From assembly GCF_003628305.1 (NCBI RefSeq), contig NZ_RBZM01000008.1:310001-374000 (forward strand): a DNA stretch of 64,000 bases, in the 5' to 3' direction. Source of the stretch: Cohnella endophytica. GTDB taxonomy: Bacteria > Bacillota > Bacilli > Paenibacillales > Paenibacillaceae. The notes beneath the pieces were generated by a model. It was given only the letters and a program-made list of their open reading frames with translations. It had not been told where the DNA came from and did not search any database. Within the stretch, counting starts at the first letter, position 1; each line of letters opens with the position of its first letter. Positions 51,226 through 60,616 of the stretch are shown here, piece after piece. Made by a program: the position numbers and the translations under genes.

Positions 51226-53547
51226 ATGCATGGCGTATTAAGAGGTTGGGGAAAAGCGCTGTACAAGTTGAGATGGGCGGTCGTGGCGTTATGGATCGTC
51301 TGCGCGTTGTTCGGAGGATATGCATTCGGCAAGCTTACGCCGCTGCTTAGCGGAGGAGGTTGGGCGGTTCCGAATTCGCAATCGTTGACGGCCGGCAAGC
51401 TGTTGGCGTCGGAGTTCGGCGGCAGGACGGCGAGTTCGATGACGCTGGTGATACGCGATCCGCAGCATGCGGTCGGAACTCCGGAGTACAAGGAAAAGCT
51501 GAAGCAGATCGTGGATCGCTTAAAGCAAGAAGAGGGCGTATCGGGAGTGTTCAGCGTTCTGGATGCGAGCGAAGGCATAGGGTCGGGGCTGGTCGGCAAG
51601 GATCCGAACCTTAGCATCGCGTTCGTGGACATGGACATGAAGCTGGATTTCGTCATTAATAAGGTGCCGGATTATCAGAAAAGGGTCAACGAGCAAGCGA
51701 AAGAGCTCGGGGTAGAAGGTTATCTGGTCGGCGAGGCGGCTTTCTGGGGAGAAAGCAGCGTCCAAAGCCAAGAAGGACTCGCCAAGGCCGAGATGATCGT
51801 GTTCCCGTTAATCGTCATTATTCTTCTCCTCGTGTTCCGTTCCGTCGTGGCGACGATTACCCCTCTCATCGTCACCATTGCTTCGGTGCTATCGGCGATG
51901 GGCATTATCTATCTTGTGGCACGGGAAGTCGAGCTGTCGGTATTCGTGACCAACTCGGCCATGATGCTGGGGCTAGGCGTGGGAATCGACTATTCGCTGT
52001 TCATCGTGAGCCGCTTCAAGGCCGAACTGGCGAGACCGGGCAATACGAAGCAGGAAGCGATCGCGAAGACGCTGGAGACGGCGGGCCACACCGTGTTCTT
52101 CTCGGCGATTACCGTTATCGCCGCGTTGTCCGCGTTGTTCATCGTACCCTTGAACGCGATCAAAGCGATCGCCTTTGGAGGCATCGCCGTCGTAATCGTG
52201 GCGGGCTTGACCAGCCTAACGTTGCTACCCGCGGTTCTCGTCATTCTCGGGGCACGCATCAATAAAGGAAGCTTGCCGTTCCTGCGTCCTCGCGAGAGCG
52301 GGAAAACGAGCGGCTGGAAAAGATGGACGAACGCGATCATGCGCCGTCCGGTGTTCTTCCTGATCGTAACCCTCGTCATTCTTGGCGCGCTCGCCGCGCC
52401 GGCGGTGAACATGAAGCTGGATTCGCCGGACATTCGTACGTTGCCTGGGGATACGGCGGTACGCCAAGGCTTCACTAGGATGGAAAATTCATTCGGTATC
52501 GGCGCGTCCAACCAGGTCAGCGTCGTGCTGCATAACGAGAAGGGCGACCTCGGTTCCCCGGAAGCGGTGTCCAAGATCGTCGCGCTGCAAGCCGAGATCG
52601 GCAAGCAAGCCCACGTCTTGGGCGTGACGTCCTTCGCTTCGTTCTTCCCGGGGATGGAAGCTGCCCAAGTATCCGGCGTGTTGCAAGCGGGTAAAGGCGC
52701 GCTCCCCGGCGACGTCAGCTTTATGGTCGACAGATATATGAGCGAAGACCGGCATACCGGATTGCTCGAAGTGACGTTGGATGAATACGGATCGAGCGAT
52801 GCGAGCCGGGACGTCGTGAAGCATCTGCGGGACTCGGTGCTCCCGGGTTTCGGTCTGCCGGAAGGAACATCTTTCAGCATCGGCGGGGAGACGATGGCCG
52901 GTCTGGAAACGTCCAAAGCGATTAACGATAGCTTGCTTCCGGCGCTCGGAATCATGCTCGTGCTCATCTTCCTGATTCTCGTGCTTACGTTCCGAAGCAT
53001 TCTGCTACCGCTCAAGGCGATCGTCTTGAATTTGTTCTCGGTAGCGGCGACTTACGGCATTCTCGTGCTCGTATTCGCGCTAGGTTACGGTTCGCAATTG
53101 TTCGACGTGGAATCCAACGGCTACATCATCCACTTCGTTCCGGTCTTGTTGCTCGCGTTGCTGTTCGGATTGAGCACCGATTACGAGGTGTTCTTGGTCA
53201 GCAGGGTGAAGGAGGAATACGACCGGACCGGGGCGCACGAAGATAGCATCGCCGAAGGGATGGAGAAGACTGGACCGCTCATTACGGGCGCCGCAGTCCT
53301 GATGGTCGCGGTGTTCGCGGGCTTCGCGTTCTCCGGCGTTCTGCCGATCCAGATGCTCGGCTTCGGCATGGCGGTTGCGATCGCGCTCGATTCCACGGTC
53401 ATCCGGATGCTGCTCGTACCGGTCACGATGAAGCTTCTCGGACGCGCCAGCTGGTGGTTTCCTGGACGGAGCGGAGGAGAACGTTCTCCGGATTCGCGCA
53501 ATCGGAGTGATAAATCTATCCAGGCCGGGAATAAAGTGATAGAGTAA
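51226..53547 (+). CDS. MMPL-family (RND superfamily) membrane transporter
   Basis: The protein has 773 residues; GGTGGAG precedes ATG 51226. Two halves each start with one membrane helix, an extracytoplasmic domain of about 130-150 residues and a bundle of helices. Conserved segments include GLGVGIDYSLFIVSRFKAEL in the first half and LLFGLSTDYEVFLVSRVKEEYDRTG in the second, with the charged Asp-Tyr pairs used for proton coupling. The family exports lipids, antibiotics or other hydrophobic molecules. The upstream TetR gene is its likely repressor. Confidence 0.93.
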   Translation: MHGVLRGWGKALYKLRWAVVALWIVCALFGGYAFGKLTPLLSGGGWAVPNSQSLTAGKLLASEFGGRTASSMTLVIRDPQHAVGTPEYKEKLKQIVDRLKQEEGVSGVFSVLDASEGIGSGLVGKDPNLSIAFVDMDMKLDFVINKVPDYQKRVNEQAKELGVEGYLVGEAAFWGESSVQSQEGLAKAEMIVFPLIVIILLLVFRSVVATITPLIVTIASVLSAMGIIYLVAREVELSVFVTNSAMMLGLGVGIDYSLFIVSRFKAELARPGNTKQEAIAKTLETAGHTVFFSAITVIAALSALFIVPLNAIKAIAFGGIAVVIVAGLTSLTLLPAVLVILGARINKGSLPFLRPRESGKTSGWKRWTNAIMRRPVFFLIVTLVILGALAAPAVNMKLDSPDIRTLPGDTAVRQGFTRMENSFGIGASNQVSVVLHNEKGDLGSPEAVSKIVALQAEIGKQAHVLGVTSFASFFPGMEAAQVSGVLQAGKGALPGDVSFMVDRYMSEDRHTGLLEVTLDEYGSSDASRDVVKHLRDSVLPGFGLPEGTSFSIGGETMAGLETSKAINDSLLPALGIMLVLIFLILVLTFRSILLPLKAIVLNLFSVAATYGILVLVFALGYGSQLFDVESNGYIIHFVPVLLLALLFGLSTDYEVFLVSRVKEEYDRTGAHEDSIAEGMEKTGPLITGAAVLMVAVFAGFAFSGVLPIQMLGFGMAVAIALDSTVIRMLLVPVTMKLLGRASWWFPGRSGGERSPDSRNRSDKSIQAGNKVIE

Positions 53548-53594
53548 GGCAAACAACGCGATCTGGCTGGCAATCGGATGGGAGGCCGCCGTAC

Positions 53595-53954
53595 ATGATA
53601 GCAGCAATATTAGTTGGGATCGTAGTCGCGGAGCATGTGTATATCATGATCATGGAGATGTTTCTTTGGACGTCCCCGGGTACGCGCAAGCGGTTCGGAA
53701 CTACCTCCGGCTTCGCGAAGGAATCCAGATCTCTCGCCGCGAACCAAGGGCTTTATAACGGTTTTCTTGCAGCAGGGCTGCTATGGGGCTTAATGCATCC
53801 GAATTCTTCGACCGGGTATCAGATCCAGACGTTTTTCCTGATTTGCGTTCTGGTCGCCGCTCTCTACGGAGGCTGGTCCGTTAAGCGTTCCATCCTCTAC
53901 GTGCAAGGCATTCCGGCCGCCGTGGCGCTGCTCGCGGTCATGCTGACCTGGTAG
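53595..53954 (+). CDS. DUF1304 membrane protein
   Basis: The protein has 119 residues, ATG 53595 after GGGAGG. Four membrane helices with the family hallmarks VAEHVYIMIMEMFLW and LAANQGLYNGFLAAGLLWG. Homologues are found in many bacteria, often beside efflux or regulator genes, with no proven function. It starts about 45 bases after the MMPL gene and may be in the same transcript. Confidence 0.9.
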   Translation: MIAAILVGIVVAEHVYIMIMEMFLWTSPGTRKRFGTTSGFAKESRSLAANQGLYNGFLAAGLLWGLMHPNSSTGYQIQTFFLICVLVAALYGGWSVKRSILYVQGIPAAVALLAVMLTW

Positions 53955-53968
53955 GCTATAAGAAATTA

Positions 53969-54017
53969 AAAAACTCATCTTATCTCTCTTCGTCGGGGAG
54001 ATAGGATGAGTTTTTTT
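53969..54017 (+). terminator. Terminator after the DUF1304 gene
   Basis: The stem AACTCATC (53972-53979) / GATGAGTT (54005-54012), extended by a TATCTC/GAGATA inner stem, is followed by a T-run. It closes the tetR-MMPL-DUF1304 region. Confidence 0.88.
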
Positions 54018-54093
54018 GTTTTGGGGGATGTGACGACGAACAATTTGGCGGAAAAATACCGAATGTTGGCCCGCGCATGCGATGAAACACATC

Positions 54094-54564
54094 TTAGCGC
54101 CGACGATCCGCATAGGTATCGTAGCTTCGCCGATCCCAAGACTGGATCATCGCGTACCCTCCCCAGAAGGCGATAACGAGCATGAGAAGATGCACGGACA
54201 AACCGATGCCGCTAGACCACGTGAAGAACGCGCTCCCCACGTACAGCCACCAGAATAAAGGCGGCAATTGCGCGGCGACGAGCAGCAATATCGAGAACAG
54301 GGCTAACCCCCAGACTAGGCGCTTGAACAAGACCGAACGCGATGTCCGCATGAGGAACGAACCGGCGAAAATACCGACCCCTCCGTACACGGAATAGGCG
54401 GCCCACAGCTTTACGGCCAGCTCCTCGTCGGTAATCTCGTGGCCCAGTCCCGCTATTATCGATGGAGTATGGAAGAAAGACGGCATATACAGCGCGCCGA
54501 TCAGAACGGACAGAATGGAAGCGACGCGGATTAACGAGACGCTGCTGAGTCGAAAGATTACCAT
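54094..54564 (-). CDS. Small polytopic membrane protein of unknown function
   Basis: The protein has 156 residues; AGGAG precedes the ATG. Four predicted membrane helices (LIRVASILSVLIGALYMP; AAYSVYGGVGIFAGSFLM; LVWGLALFSILLLVAAQL; LSVHLLMLVIAFWGGYAMI) and a charged C-terminal tail (DRRSYDTYADRRR). I recognise no named family. It is a single minus-strand gene between the DUF1304 gene and the two-component system. Confidence 0.7.
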   Translation of the reverse strand: MVIFRLSSVSLIRVASILSVLIGALYMPSFFHTPSIIAGLGHEITDEELAVKLWAAYSVYGGVGIFAGSFLMRTSRSVLFKRLVWGLALFSILLLVAAQLPPLFWWLYVGSAFFTWSSGIGLSVHLLMLVIAFWGGYAMIQSWDRRSYDTYADRRR

Positions 54565-54774
54565 GCGAGGTCACTCCTATTAACAAGGTTGTACCCATAG
54601 ACGCATCGAAAGAGAGGATTGTTACGGTTTTCGGAGGCATTAACGGCATGTAGATTTTGCTAATGCGGATATTGTGCCCCATTCGTCGAATGGCATTCGG
54701 GACAGCCTGAAAAGGTATGATATACTGGAGCCAAACTTTTAAGGAATCGTTACGATCAGGGGTGTGCTAGAAGC

Positions 54775-55461
54775 ATGAGAATTCGTATCTTGGTGGCGGA
54801 CGACGATCCTTCGATCAGGGAACTGCTGCGTTTTGCGCTAAGCAAAGAGGGCTATGTCGTGCTTGAAGCGGAAGACGGGAAGACGGCGTCCCGCCTATGC
54901 GAGAACGAGCAGGTTCATTTGGCGATCGTCGACGTGATGATGCCCGGCAAGGACGGGCTCGAGCTATGCCGCGAGATTCGCGAGCATTACGACATCCCGG
55001 TAATCATGCTGACCGCGAAAGATCAACTGGAGGACAAGGAGCAAGGTTATCTGGCTGGAACGGACGACTACATGGTGAAGCCGTTCGAACCGAAGGAGCT
55101 GCTTTTCCGCATCAAAGCCTTATTAAGGCGCTACCGGATTGCATCATCGGAAGTGATCCGTTTGGGCAGCGTCAGCATCGATCGGAAGGGCTACGAGATC
55201 CGAGTCGGCGAGGACGGACAGCTCATAACGATTCCGTTAAGGGAATTCGAGCTGCTCTCCCAGCTGGCTAGTCACCCCGGCCGAATCTATACGCGGGAAC
55301 AATTGATCCAGTTGATCTGGGGCGCGGATTACGCGGGGGACAGCCGAACGGTCGACGTCCACGTCAAAAGGCTGCGAGAGCGATTCGTGGATCAGCAAAA
55401 GGATTTCGTGCTGACGACGATTCGCGGACTCGGGTACAAGCTAGAGGTGACGGAACAGTGA
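54775..55461 (+). CDS. Response regulator, OmpR/PhoB family
   Basis: The protein has 228 residues. The receiver domain has the acidic pocket near D9-D11, phosphorylation site D53 (IVDVMMPGKDG) and LTAKDQ with the conserved Lys. The C-terminal winged helix (IPLREFELLSQLASHPGRIYTREQLIQLIWGADYAGDSRTVDVHVKRLRERF) binds DNA. It is encoded in a four-base overlap with its sensor kinase. The regulated genes are unknown. Confidence 0.94.
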   Translation: MRIRILVADDDPSIRELLRFALSKEGYVVLEAEDGKTASRLCENEQVHLAIVDVMMPGKDGLELCREIREHYDIPVIMLTAKDQLEDKEQGYLAGTDDYMVKPFEPKELLFRIKALLRRYRIASSEVIRLGSVSIDRKGYEIRVGEDGQLITIPLREFELLSQLASHPGRIYTREQLIQLIWGADYAGDSRTVDVHVKRLRERFVDQQKDFVLTTIRGLGYKLEVTEQ

Positions 55462-56840
55462 GGACGTTATACGTAAGGATCGTCTTGACGTTCATGGCTA
55501 TCGCCTTCGTAAGCGGAATCGTCGGCGTGCTCTTGACGAGCTTGTATTACGAGGATCAGATGAAGTCGATCAACGAACGCAAAATTCTCGACATGGGGCA
55601 AAGCATTAGCCGACTGTACGAGAAAGAACCGGCGATTAACCTCGACGCTTATTTGCAAGGGATCGCGGAGCTCGGTTTTCAGATTTACGCGGTCGACGAC
55701 AGGGGAGAGGGCAAAGCTTACGGTGCTCCTTTTAAGCACGGGAAGCTGGACAACGCGACGATACAGGCCGTGCTGGGCGGAGAAATCTACCATGGGATGA
55801 AGGAAGAGAACGCGCGGTTAAAGCTGGTATCTTTCTTCGAGAACAGTATCCGCAATACGGTGGGCATTCCTCTGAGCACGCAGGAAGGAAGTGTCGCCTT
55901 GTTCGTTCGGCCCGACCTGGAGAAGCAGATCGGCGAGATCCGCGTAATCGTGGCCGTGCTGCTTGGATTTACTTTCGTAACGAGTCTCGTTCTGATCGTC
56001 GTGCTGACCCGATATATCGTAAAACCCCTTAACGTTCTGAAGCAGGCGACGCAACGGATCGTGCAGGGGAAATTCGACGTCGATTTGGAGTCGTCCCGGG
56101 GAAGAAAGGACGAGATCGGCGAGCTTGCCCGCCATTTCGCTCACATGGCCCGCTCCGTCGGACAGTTGGATCGGATGAGGCAAGACTTCGTGGCGAACGT
56201 CTCCCATGAATTCCAATCTCCGTTGACTTCGATTCAAGGCTTTGCTCGCACAATGTTGGATAAGGAAGCGACTCCGGAGCAGTCCGAGCAGTATTTGGAG
56301 ATCATCGAGCGCGAGAGCAAGCGATTGTCCGCGTTAAGCAAGCAATTGTTGAAGCTTGCGGCGCTAGAGCAGGAGGATCAGAAACTGCAATACGTCGCAT
56401 TCCGTTTAGACGAGCAGATTCGCGAAATTCTGATTACGCTAGAATGGCAATGGGCCGAGAAAAAGCTGAACCTAGAACTCGATTTGCCCGAAGTTACGGT
56501 TAGCGCGGACTCGAATTTACTGCACGAGGTGTGGCTTAACCTTCTGGCTAACGCGATCCATTATACGGAGTCGGGCGGCACGATCGGCGTCTCGATCAGG
56601 GAAGAGGAGCGGTCGCTCGTCGTCGAAATCAGCGATACGGGCATCGGCATCGAGGAGTCGGAGCTATCCCAAGTGTTCGAAAGGTTCCATAAGGCCGACA
56701 AAGCGAGGAACCGCGCTTCGTCCGGCAGCGGCTTAGGCCTCTCCATCGTCAGCATTATCGTTTCCTTGCACGGAGGCACCGTCGAAGCGCGCAGCAAAGT
56801 CGGCAAAGGATCGACGTTCGCCGTTCGTCTTCCGCGATAG
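55458..56840 (+). CDS. Sensor histidine kinase (HAMP, HisKA, HATPase)
   Basis: The protein has 460 residues, GTG start overlapping the regulator stop. Layout: membrane helix near the N-terminus, extracytoplasmic sensor of about 140 residues, second membrane helix (IVAVLLGFTFVTSLVLIVVLTRYI), HAMP linker, HisKA with phospho-acceptor H250 in FVANVSHEFQSPLTSIQGF, and HATPase boxes N (LLANAIHYTESGG), G1 (EISDTGIGI) and G2 (GSGLGLSI). The H-box has Gln where most kinases have Arg. The signal is not predictable; no transporter is adjacent. Confidence 0.94.
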   Translation: MRTLYVRIVLTFMAIAFVSGIVGVLLTSLYYEDQMKSINERKILDMGQSISRLYEKEPAINLDAYLQGIAELGFQIYAVDDRGEGKAYGAPFKHGKLDNATIQAVLGGEIYHGMKEENARLKLVSFFENSIRNTVGIPLSTQEGSVALFVRPDLEKQIGEIRVIVAVLLGFTFVTSLVLIVVLTRYIVKPLNVLKQATQRIVQGKFDVDLESSRGRKDEIGELARHFAHMARSVGQLDRMRQDFVANVSHEFQSPLTSIQGFARTMLDKEATPEQSEQYLEIIERESKRLSALSKQLLKLAALEQEDQKLQYVAFRLDEQIREILITLEWQWAEKKLNLELDLPEVTVSADSNLLHEVWLNLLANAIHYTESGGTIGVSIREEERSLVVEISDTGIGIEESELSQVFERFHKADKARNRASSGSGLGLSIVSIIVSLHGGTVEARSKVGKGSTFAVRLPR

Positions 56841-56989
56841 TAATGTTCCGTTTACCGTCCGTTCATGAACCCGCCGGATTATTGCCTATGCCGATTGGTC
56901 GTCACCCCCTAATTGACAATAGGATGTCGCCAAGTTAATGTTAAACTTAAAGTTAGCGATATTACTTCATTTTCAAAGGTTAATTTACT

Positions 56990-56999
56990 TTATCGATAA
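56990..56999. promoter_or_regulatory. Putative LacI-type operator (TTATCGATAA), copy 1
   Basis: ACTTTATCGATAAC (56987-57000) centres on the palindrome TTATCGATAA, about 60 bases before the LacI-family start codon. The same core lies in the promoter of the sugar-transport operon at 58196-58207. TTGACA at 56913-56918 is a possible -35 upstream, with only a weak -10. Confidence 0.7.
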
Positions 57000-57058
57000 C
57001 CTATTTCTTTTCTGCTTAACATGGACTGCTTGTTGAATGTCGGAGGGAAGACGACCAG

Positions 57059-58066
57059 ATGGAACAGAACGTTACGATGCGGGATATCGCCTTTAAGCTC
57101 GGGGTGAGCAGTGTTACGGTTTCTAAAGCCATTAACGGTAAAGAAGGCGTAAGCCATGAATTGAGGGAGAAAATCAAAGGGCTTGCGACGGAAATGGGTT
57201 ATCGTTTCAATACGACGGCACGATCGATGAAGGAAGGTTTGTCCTACAACATAGGGGTCATCATTCCGGAGCGGTTTACCGGCGTTACGCAGGCTTTTTA
57301 CATGCAGTTCTATCAGGCGTTGGCGAAGGTGATGGACGAACACGGCTATTCCGGAATCATGCATATTTTAAGCGTGGACGATGAAGAACAACGCGTGCTT
57401 CCACGAGTTTATCTGGAGAAAAAAGTAGACGGCTTCATCATTCTCGGGCAATTGAGCCGCGAGTACATCGACATGTTCGTCAAAACCGATACGCCTTTAG
57501 TGTTCCTTGATTTTTATAACGACCAGCCGGATGCCGATTGCGTCATTACGGATAATTTCTACGGAGTGTACGACTTAACGAATTATTTAATTCAATTAGG
57601 CCATCGGAAAATCGCCTTTGTCGGGAACGTTAGGGCGACCAGCAGCATATTGGACCGCTATCTAGGGTATTACAAATCGATGCTGGAGCACGGTGTCGAG
57701 ATGAACGAAGAGTACCTGATCAACGATCGGGACGAGAAGGGGCATTACGTTGAATTGGTCGTTCCGGAACCGCCGCCGACGGCGTTCGTGTGCAACTGCG
57801 ACCAAGTCGCTTATCACCTGGTTTCGACATTGCGGGAAAAAGGATACAGCGTACCCGAAGACTGCTCGGTCGTAGGCTTCGACAACGATATTTTCGCCAC
57901 GTTAACCCAACCGAACCTAACGACGATGGAAGTGAATATGACGGAGATGGCGAAAACGTCGGTATCGATGATCATTAAAAAAATCAAAAACCGAAAGATC
58001 GGCCATGGGCGGATATCGGTTAAAGCCAAGATCATCTATCGCGACTCGGTAAAGGATTTGCGATAA
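57059..58066 (+). CDS. LacI-family regulator of the mannoside operon
   Basis: The protein has 335 residues; GGAGGGAAG precedes the ATG. The N-terminal lac-type helix-turn-helix and hinge (MRDIAFKLGVSSVTVSKAINGKEGVSHELREKIKGLATEMGYRFN) precede a periplasmic-binding-protein-like effector domain (IGVIIPERF; IQLGHRKIAFVGNV; VVGFDNDIFATLTQPNLTTMEVN). The identical operator core before itself and before the transport genes indicates self-control and control of the downstream operon. The inducer is presumably a manno-oligosaccharide. Confidence 0.9.
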   Translation: MEQNVTMRDIAFKLGVSSVTVSKAINGKEGVSHELREKIKGLATEMGYRFNTTARSMKEGLSYNIGVIIPERFTGVTQAFYMQFYQALAKVMDEHGYSGIMHILSVDDEEQRVLPRVYLEKKVDGFIILGQLSREYIDMFVKTDTPLVFLDFYNDQPDADCVITDNFYGVYDLTNYLIQLGHRKIAFVGNVRATSSILDRYLGYYKSMLEHGVEMNEEYLINDRDEKGHYVELVVPEPPPTAFVCNCDQVAYHLVSTLREKGYSVPEDCSVVGFDNDIFATLTQPNLTTMEVNMTEMAKTSVSMIIKKIKNRKIGHGRISVKAKIIYRDSVKDLR

Positions 58067-58089
58067 CTTAAAATTACAAGTCTTGTCGA

Positions 58090-58126
58090 AGGCGAGTTGG
58101 CGCGAAAGCGCAGGCTCGCCTTTTTT
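58090..58126 (+). terminator. Terminator after the lacI-like gene
   Basis: AGGCGAG / CTCGCCT with an inner GCGC-GAAA-GCGC hairpin is followed by six T residues. The transport operon therefore needs its own promoter. Confidence 0.88.
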
Positions 58127-58155
58127 GTCGACCTAAATAACGACAATAAAAAGGG

Positions 58156-58207
58156 TTGACGTGTAAGCGCAAACATTTTATACTCTGCTTGTTACTTTAT
58201 CGATAAA
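58156..58207 (+). promoter_or_regulatory. Promoter, CcpA cre site and LacI operator of the mannoside operon
   Basis: TTGACG (58156-58161), a 17-base spacer and TATACT (58179-58184) form a strong promoter. TGTAAGCGCAAACA (58162-58175) lies in the spacer and fits the cre pattern TGnAAnCGnWnnCW at every fixed position. TTTATCGATAAA (58196-58207), a perfect palindrome, lies just after the expected transcript start and matches the site before the LacI gene. Together they predict carbon catabolite repression plus specific induction. Confidence 0.85.
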
Positions 58208-58236
58208 CTAATTTTAGTTAAAGGGGGAAATTAGAA

Positions 58237-59622
58237 ATGATGAAAAAAGCATTAAGCATGAGCTTGTTTATTGTTCTTTTGGCGGGATTACTCTCGGGTT
58301 GCAGCGGCAATAAAAACAATGACAATGCCGGGAATACCGCTAGCGCTACCCCAAGCGGCAGTTCGAGCGCGGAAAGCGGCGATACGCCGGAAAGCAGTTC
58401 TGCCGAACCGGCGCTGAGCGGTTCGATTACGGTTCTGACGCAACGCACGGACATCGTCGACATCTTGCAGAAGGAGTTTACGGATGAGTTCAATAAAGCT
58501 TACCCGGACATCAAAGTGAAATGGGAAGCAGTCCAAGACTACGAGAACAATATCAAGATTCGGATGAACACGGAAGATTACGGCGACGTGCTGCTCATCC
58601 CGAACAACGTCGAGCCGAAAGACTTCCCGAATTTCTTCGAACCTCTCGGCGACTACGAAGCCGATAAATCCAAATACTCTCAAATCGACGCGCACCGTTT
58701 CGAAGGGAAATATTACGGCATCCCGATGGCCATAAATACGCTCGGCATCGTATACAACAAGAAAGTGTTCAGCGACGCCGGCGTTACGTCGGTGCCGAAG
58801 ACGCCTTCCGAATTCCTTGCCGCGATGCAGAAAATCAAAGACAATACGAAGGCGATTCCGCTCTACACGAACTATAAAGACGATTGGACGTTAAGCCAGT
58901 GGTCCGATTATTTGCAACCTGCAGCCGGAGATCCGGACTATCCCAACATCGGCGTGCTGCAAGATCCGCATCCTTGGGCGGCGGGCAAGCCGTTTAACGA
59001 TATTTTCAAATTGATGTACGACGTCGCCAAGCAAGGCTTGATCGAGAAAGATCCGACGACGACGGATTGGGAATCCTCCAAGGGCATGATCAATCGCGGC
59101 GAGATCGGCACGATGGTGCTCGGTTCTTGGGCGATCGCGCAAATGCAAGGAGCAGGTCCGAACCCGCAAGATATCGGATACATGCCGTTCCCGACGAACG
59201 CCGCGAAATTGTCCGCTCCGCTTGCGGCCGACTACAATTGGTCGGTTAACGTTCACAGCAAAAACAAAGAAGCCGCGAAAGCGTTCATCCACTGGGTAGT
59301 CGACGAATCCGACTACGCGGACAAATATCAAGGCGGGTTTAGCGCGGTAATGCCGCTCAAAGTACCCGAATTGTTGAAAGGGTTCGAAGATTTGGGCGTA
59401 ACGATGGAAGTATCCACTCCCGGGCCGGACGATCTGAACGGCGTCATGACGCAGATCGACAACGACTCCGAAGTAGGGATCCATAACCCGGACTTCAAGA
59501 AAAAACTGATCGAAGCCGCGATCGGCAACAGAAAAGAGTCCTTCGAAGACATCATGAACGATCTGGATAAAAGATGGAATAAATCCTGGGAAAAATTAAT
59601 CCCGGCCAATTACAAGAAATAA
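58237..59622 (+). CDS. Carbohydrate ABC transporter substrate-binding lipoprotein
   Basis: The protein has 461 residues. Lipobox LLSGC (C22), then a Ser/Gly/Asn-rich linker and a type-1 carbohydrate-binding fold (MAINTLGIVYNKKVFSDAGV; MINRGEIGTMVLGSWAIAQMQ; ADYNWSVNVHSKNKEAAKAFIHW). It captures an oligosaccharide outside the membrane. The downstream beta-mannosidase makes beta-mannosides the likely ligand. Confidence 0.92.
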   Translation: MMKKALSMSLFIVLLAGLLSGCSGNKNNDNAGNTASATPSGSSSAESGDTPESSSAEPALSGSITVLTQRTDIVDILQKEFTDEFNKAYPDIKVKWEAVQDYENNIKIRMNTEDYGDVLLIPNNVEPKDFPNFFEPLGDYEADKSKYSQIDAHRFEGKYYGIPMAINTLGIVYNKKVFSDAGVTSVPKTPSEFLAAMQKIKDNTKAIPLYTNYKDDWTLSQWSDYLQPAAGDPDYPNIGVLQDPHPWAAGKPFNDIFKLMYDVAKQGLIEKDPTTTDWESSKGMINRGEIGTMVLGSWAIAQMQGAGPNPQDIGYMPFPTNAAKLSAPLAADYNWSVNVHSKNKEAAKAFIHWVVDESDYADKYQGGFSAVMPLKVPELLKGFEDLGVTMEVSTPGPDDLNGVMTQIDNDSEVGIHNPDFKKKLIEAAIGNRKESFEDIMNDLDKRWNKSWEKLIPANYKK

Positions 59623-59651
59623 TCGATATTGCCGAACCGGATGATAGCCAA

Positions 59652-59691
59652 CTTAGGGGAGAGTGCATTCGTGCTTTCCCCTAAGCTTTTT
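59652..59691 (+). terminator. Internal terminator between binding-protein and permease genes
   Basis: The nine-base perfect stem CTTAGGGGA (59652-59660) / TCCCCTAAG (59677-59685) is followed by CTTTTTA. It probably lowers expression of the membrane and enzyme genes relative to the binding protein. Confidence 0.85.
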
Positions 59692-59722
59692 ACAATCCAT
59701 TCAGGGCAGCGGAGGTAAGGGA

Positions 59723-60616
59723 ATGCTCAGATTATCGAATTTAAGCTATAGGGCGCAAAGAATCGTTATCATCGTTTCATTCTCGTTCATTCCGATCGCG
59801 CTGTTGGTAACTTTCGGCTACCTTCCCGTCTTGGGCATGTTTAAGTATTCCTTCACGGATTGGAACGGTTTGTCCCCCTCCTATCACTGGGTTGGCTTCG
59901 ATAACTTCAAGACGATTTTTACGGATGAAAAATATTACGAAGGCTTTATTAACAGCATTTATTATTTCGTAGGCAGCTTCGTTCAGTTGGCCATCGCTTT
60001 GTATTTCGCTACGATATTAAGCTTTGCGGTTCGGGGGAAAAGCTTTTTCAAAGGCGTATTATTTTTCCCGAGCATGATCAACAGCGTGGCGGTCGGCTTG
60101 ATCTTTTTGTTTTTCTTCCGTCCGGAAGGCACGCTGGACTCGATTCTGGGTTTCTTCGGGATTACGAATCCGCCCCATTGGCTGCTTAATCCGAAAATCA
60201 TAAACATCTCCCTGGTGGGAGCGTCATTATGGCGTTACTTGGGCTTTAACTTTATTCTCCTGCTGGGAGCGATCTCTTCCGTTCCCTCCGATTTGTATGA
60301 AGCGGCGGAAATCGACGGCGCCAATCGTTGGCATCAGTTCAGATATATTATTTTGCCCAGTATTCGTAGGATCGTCTCCGTTACGTTGATTCTGTCTATC
60401 AGCGGATCGGTTGCTCCGTTCGAAATTCCTTACATCATGACGGGAGGCTCCAACGGAAGCAATACGTTCGTGATCCAGACGGTGAAGACGACGTTCAGCT
60501 TCAACAAATACGGAATGGGCTCGGCGATGGCGGTCGTGCTGTTCCTGATCGTCGTCCTCGTTACCGTGATCCAAAAAACCTTTATTAAGGAGGAGAAAAA
60601 GAATGATCGCCATTAA
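59723..60616 (+). CDS. Carbohydrate ABC transporter permease 1 (MalF-like)
   Basis: The protein has 297 residues from ATG 59723, with GGAGG upstream; a longer frame to 59663 would include the terminator and is rejected. Six membrane spans. The coupling motif EAAEIDGANRWHQFRYIILPSI is typical of CUT1 permeases. The following gene starts within its last 14 bases. Confidence 0.92.
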   Translation: MLRLSNLSYRAQRIVIIVSFSFIPIALLVTFGYLPVLGMFKYSFTDWNGLSPSYHWVGFDNFKTIFTDEKYYEGFINSIYYFVGSFVQLAIALYFATILSFAVRGKSFFKGVLFFPSMINSVAVGLIFLFFFRPEGTLDSILGFFGITNPPHWLLNPKIINISLVGASLWRYLGFNFILLLGAISSVPSDLYEAAEIDGANRWHQFRYIILPSIRRIVSVTLILSISGSVAPFEIPYIMTGGSNGSNTFVIQTVKTTFSFNKYGMGSAMAVVLFLIVVLVTVIQKTFIKEEKKNDRH

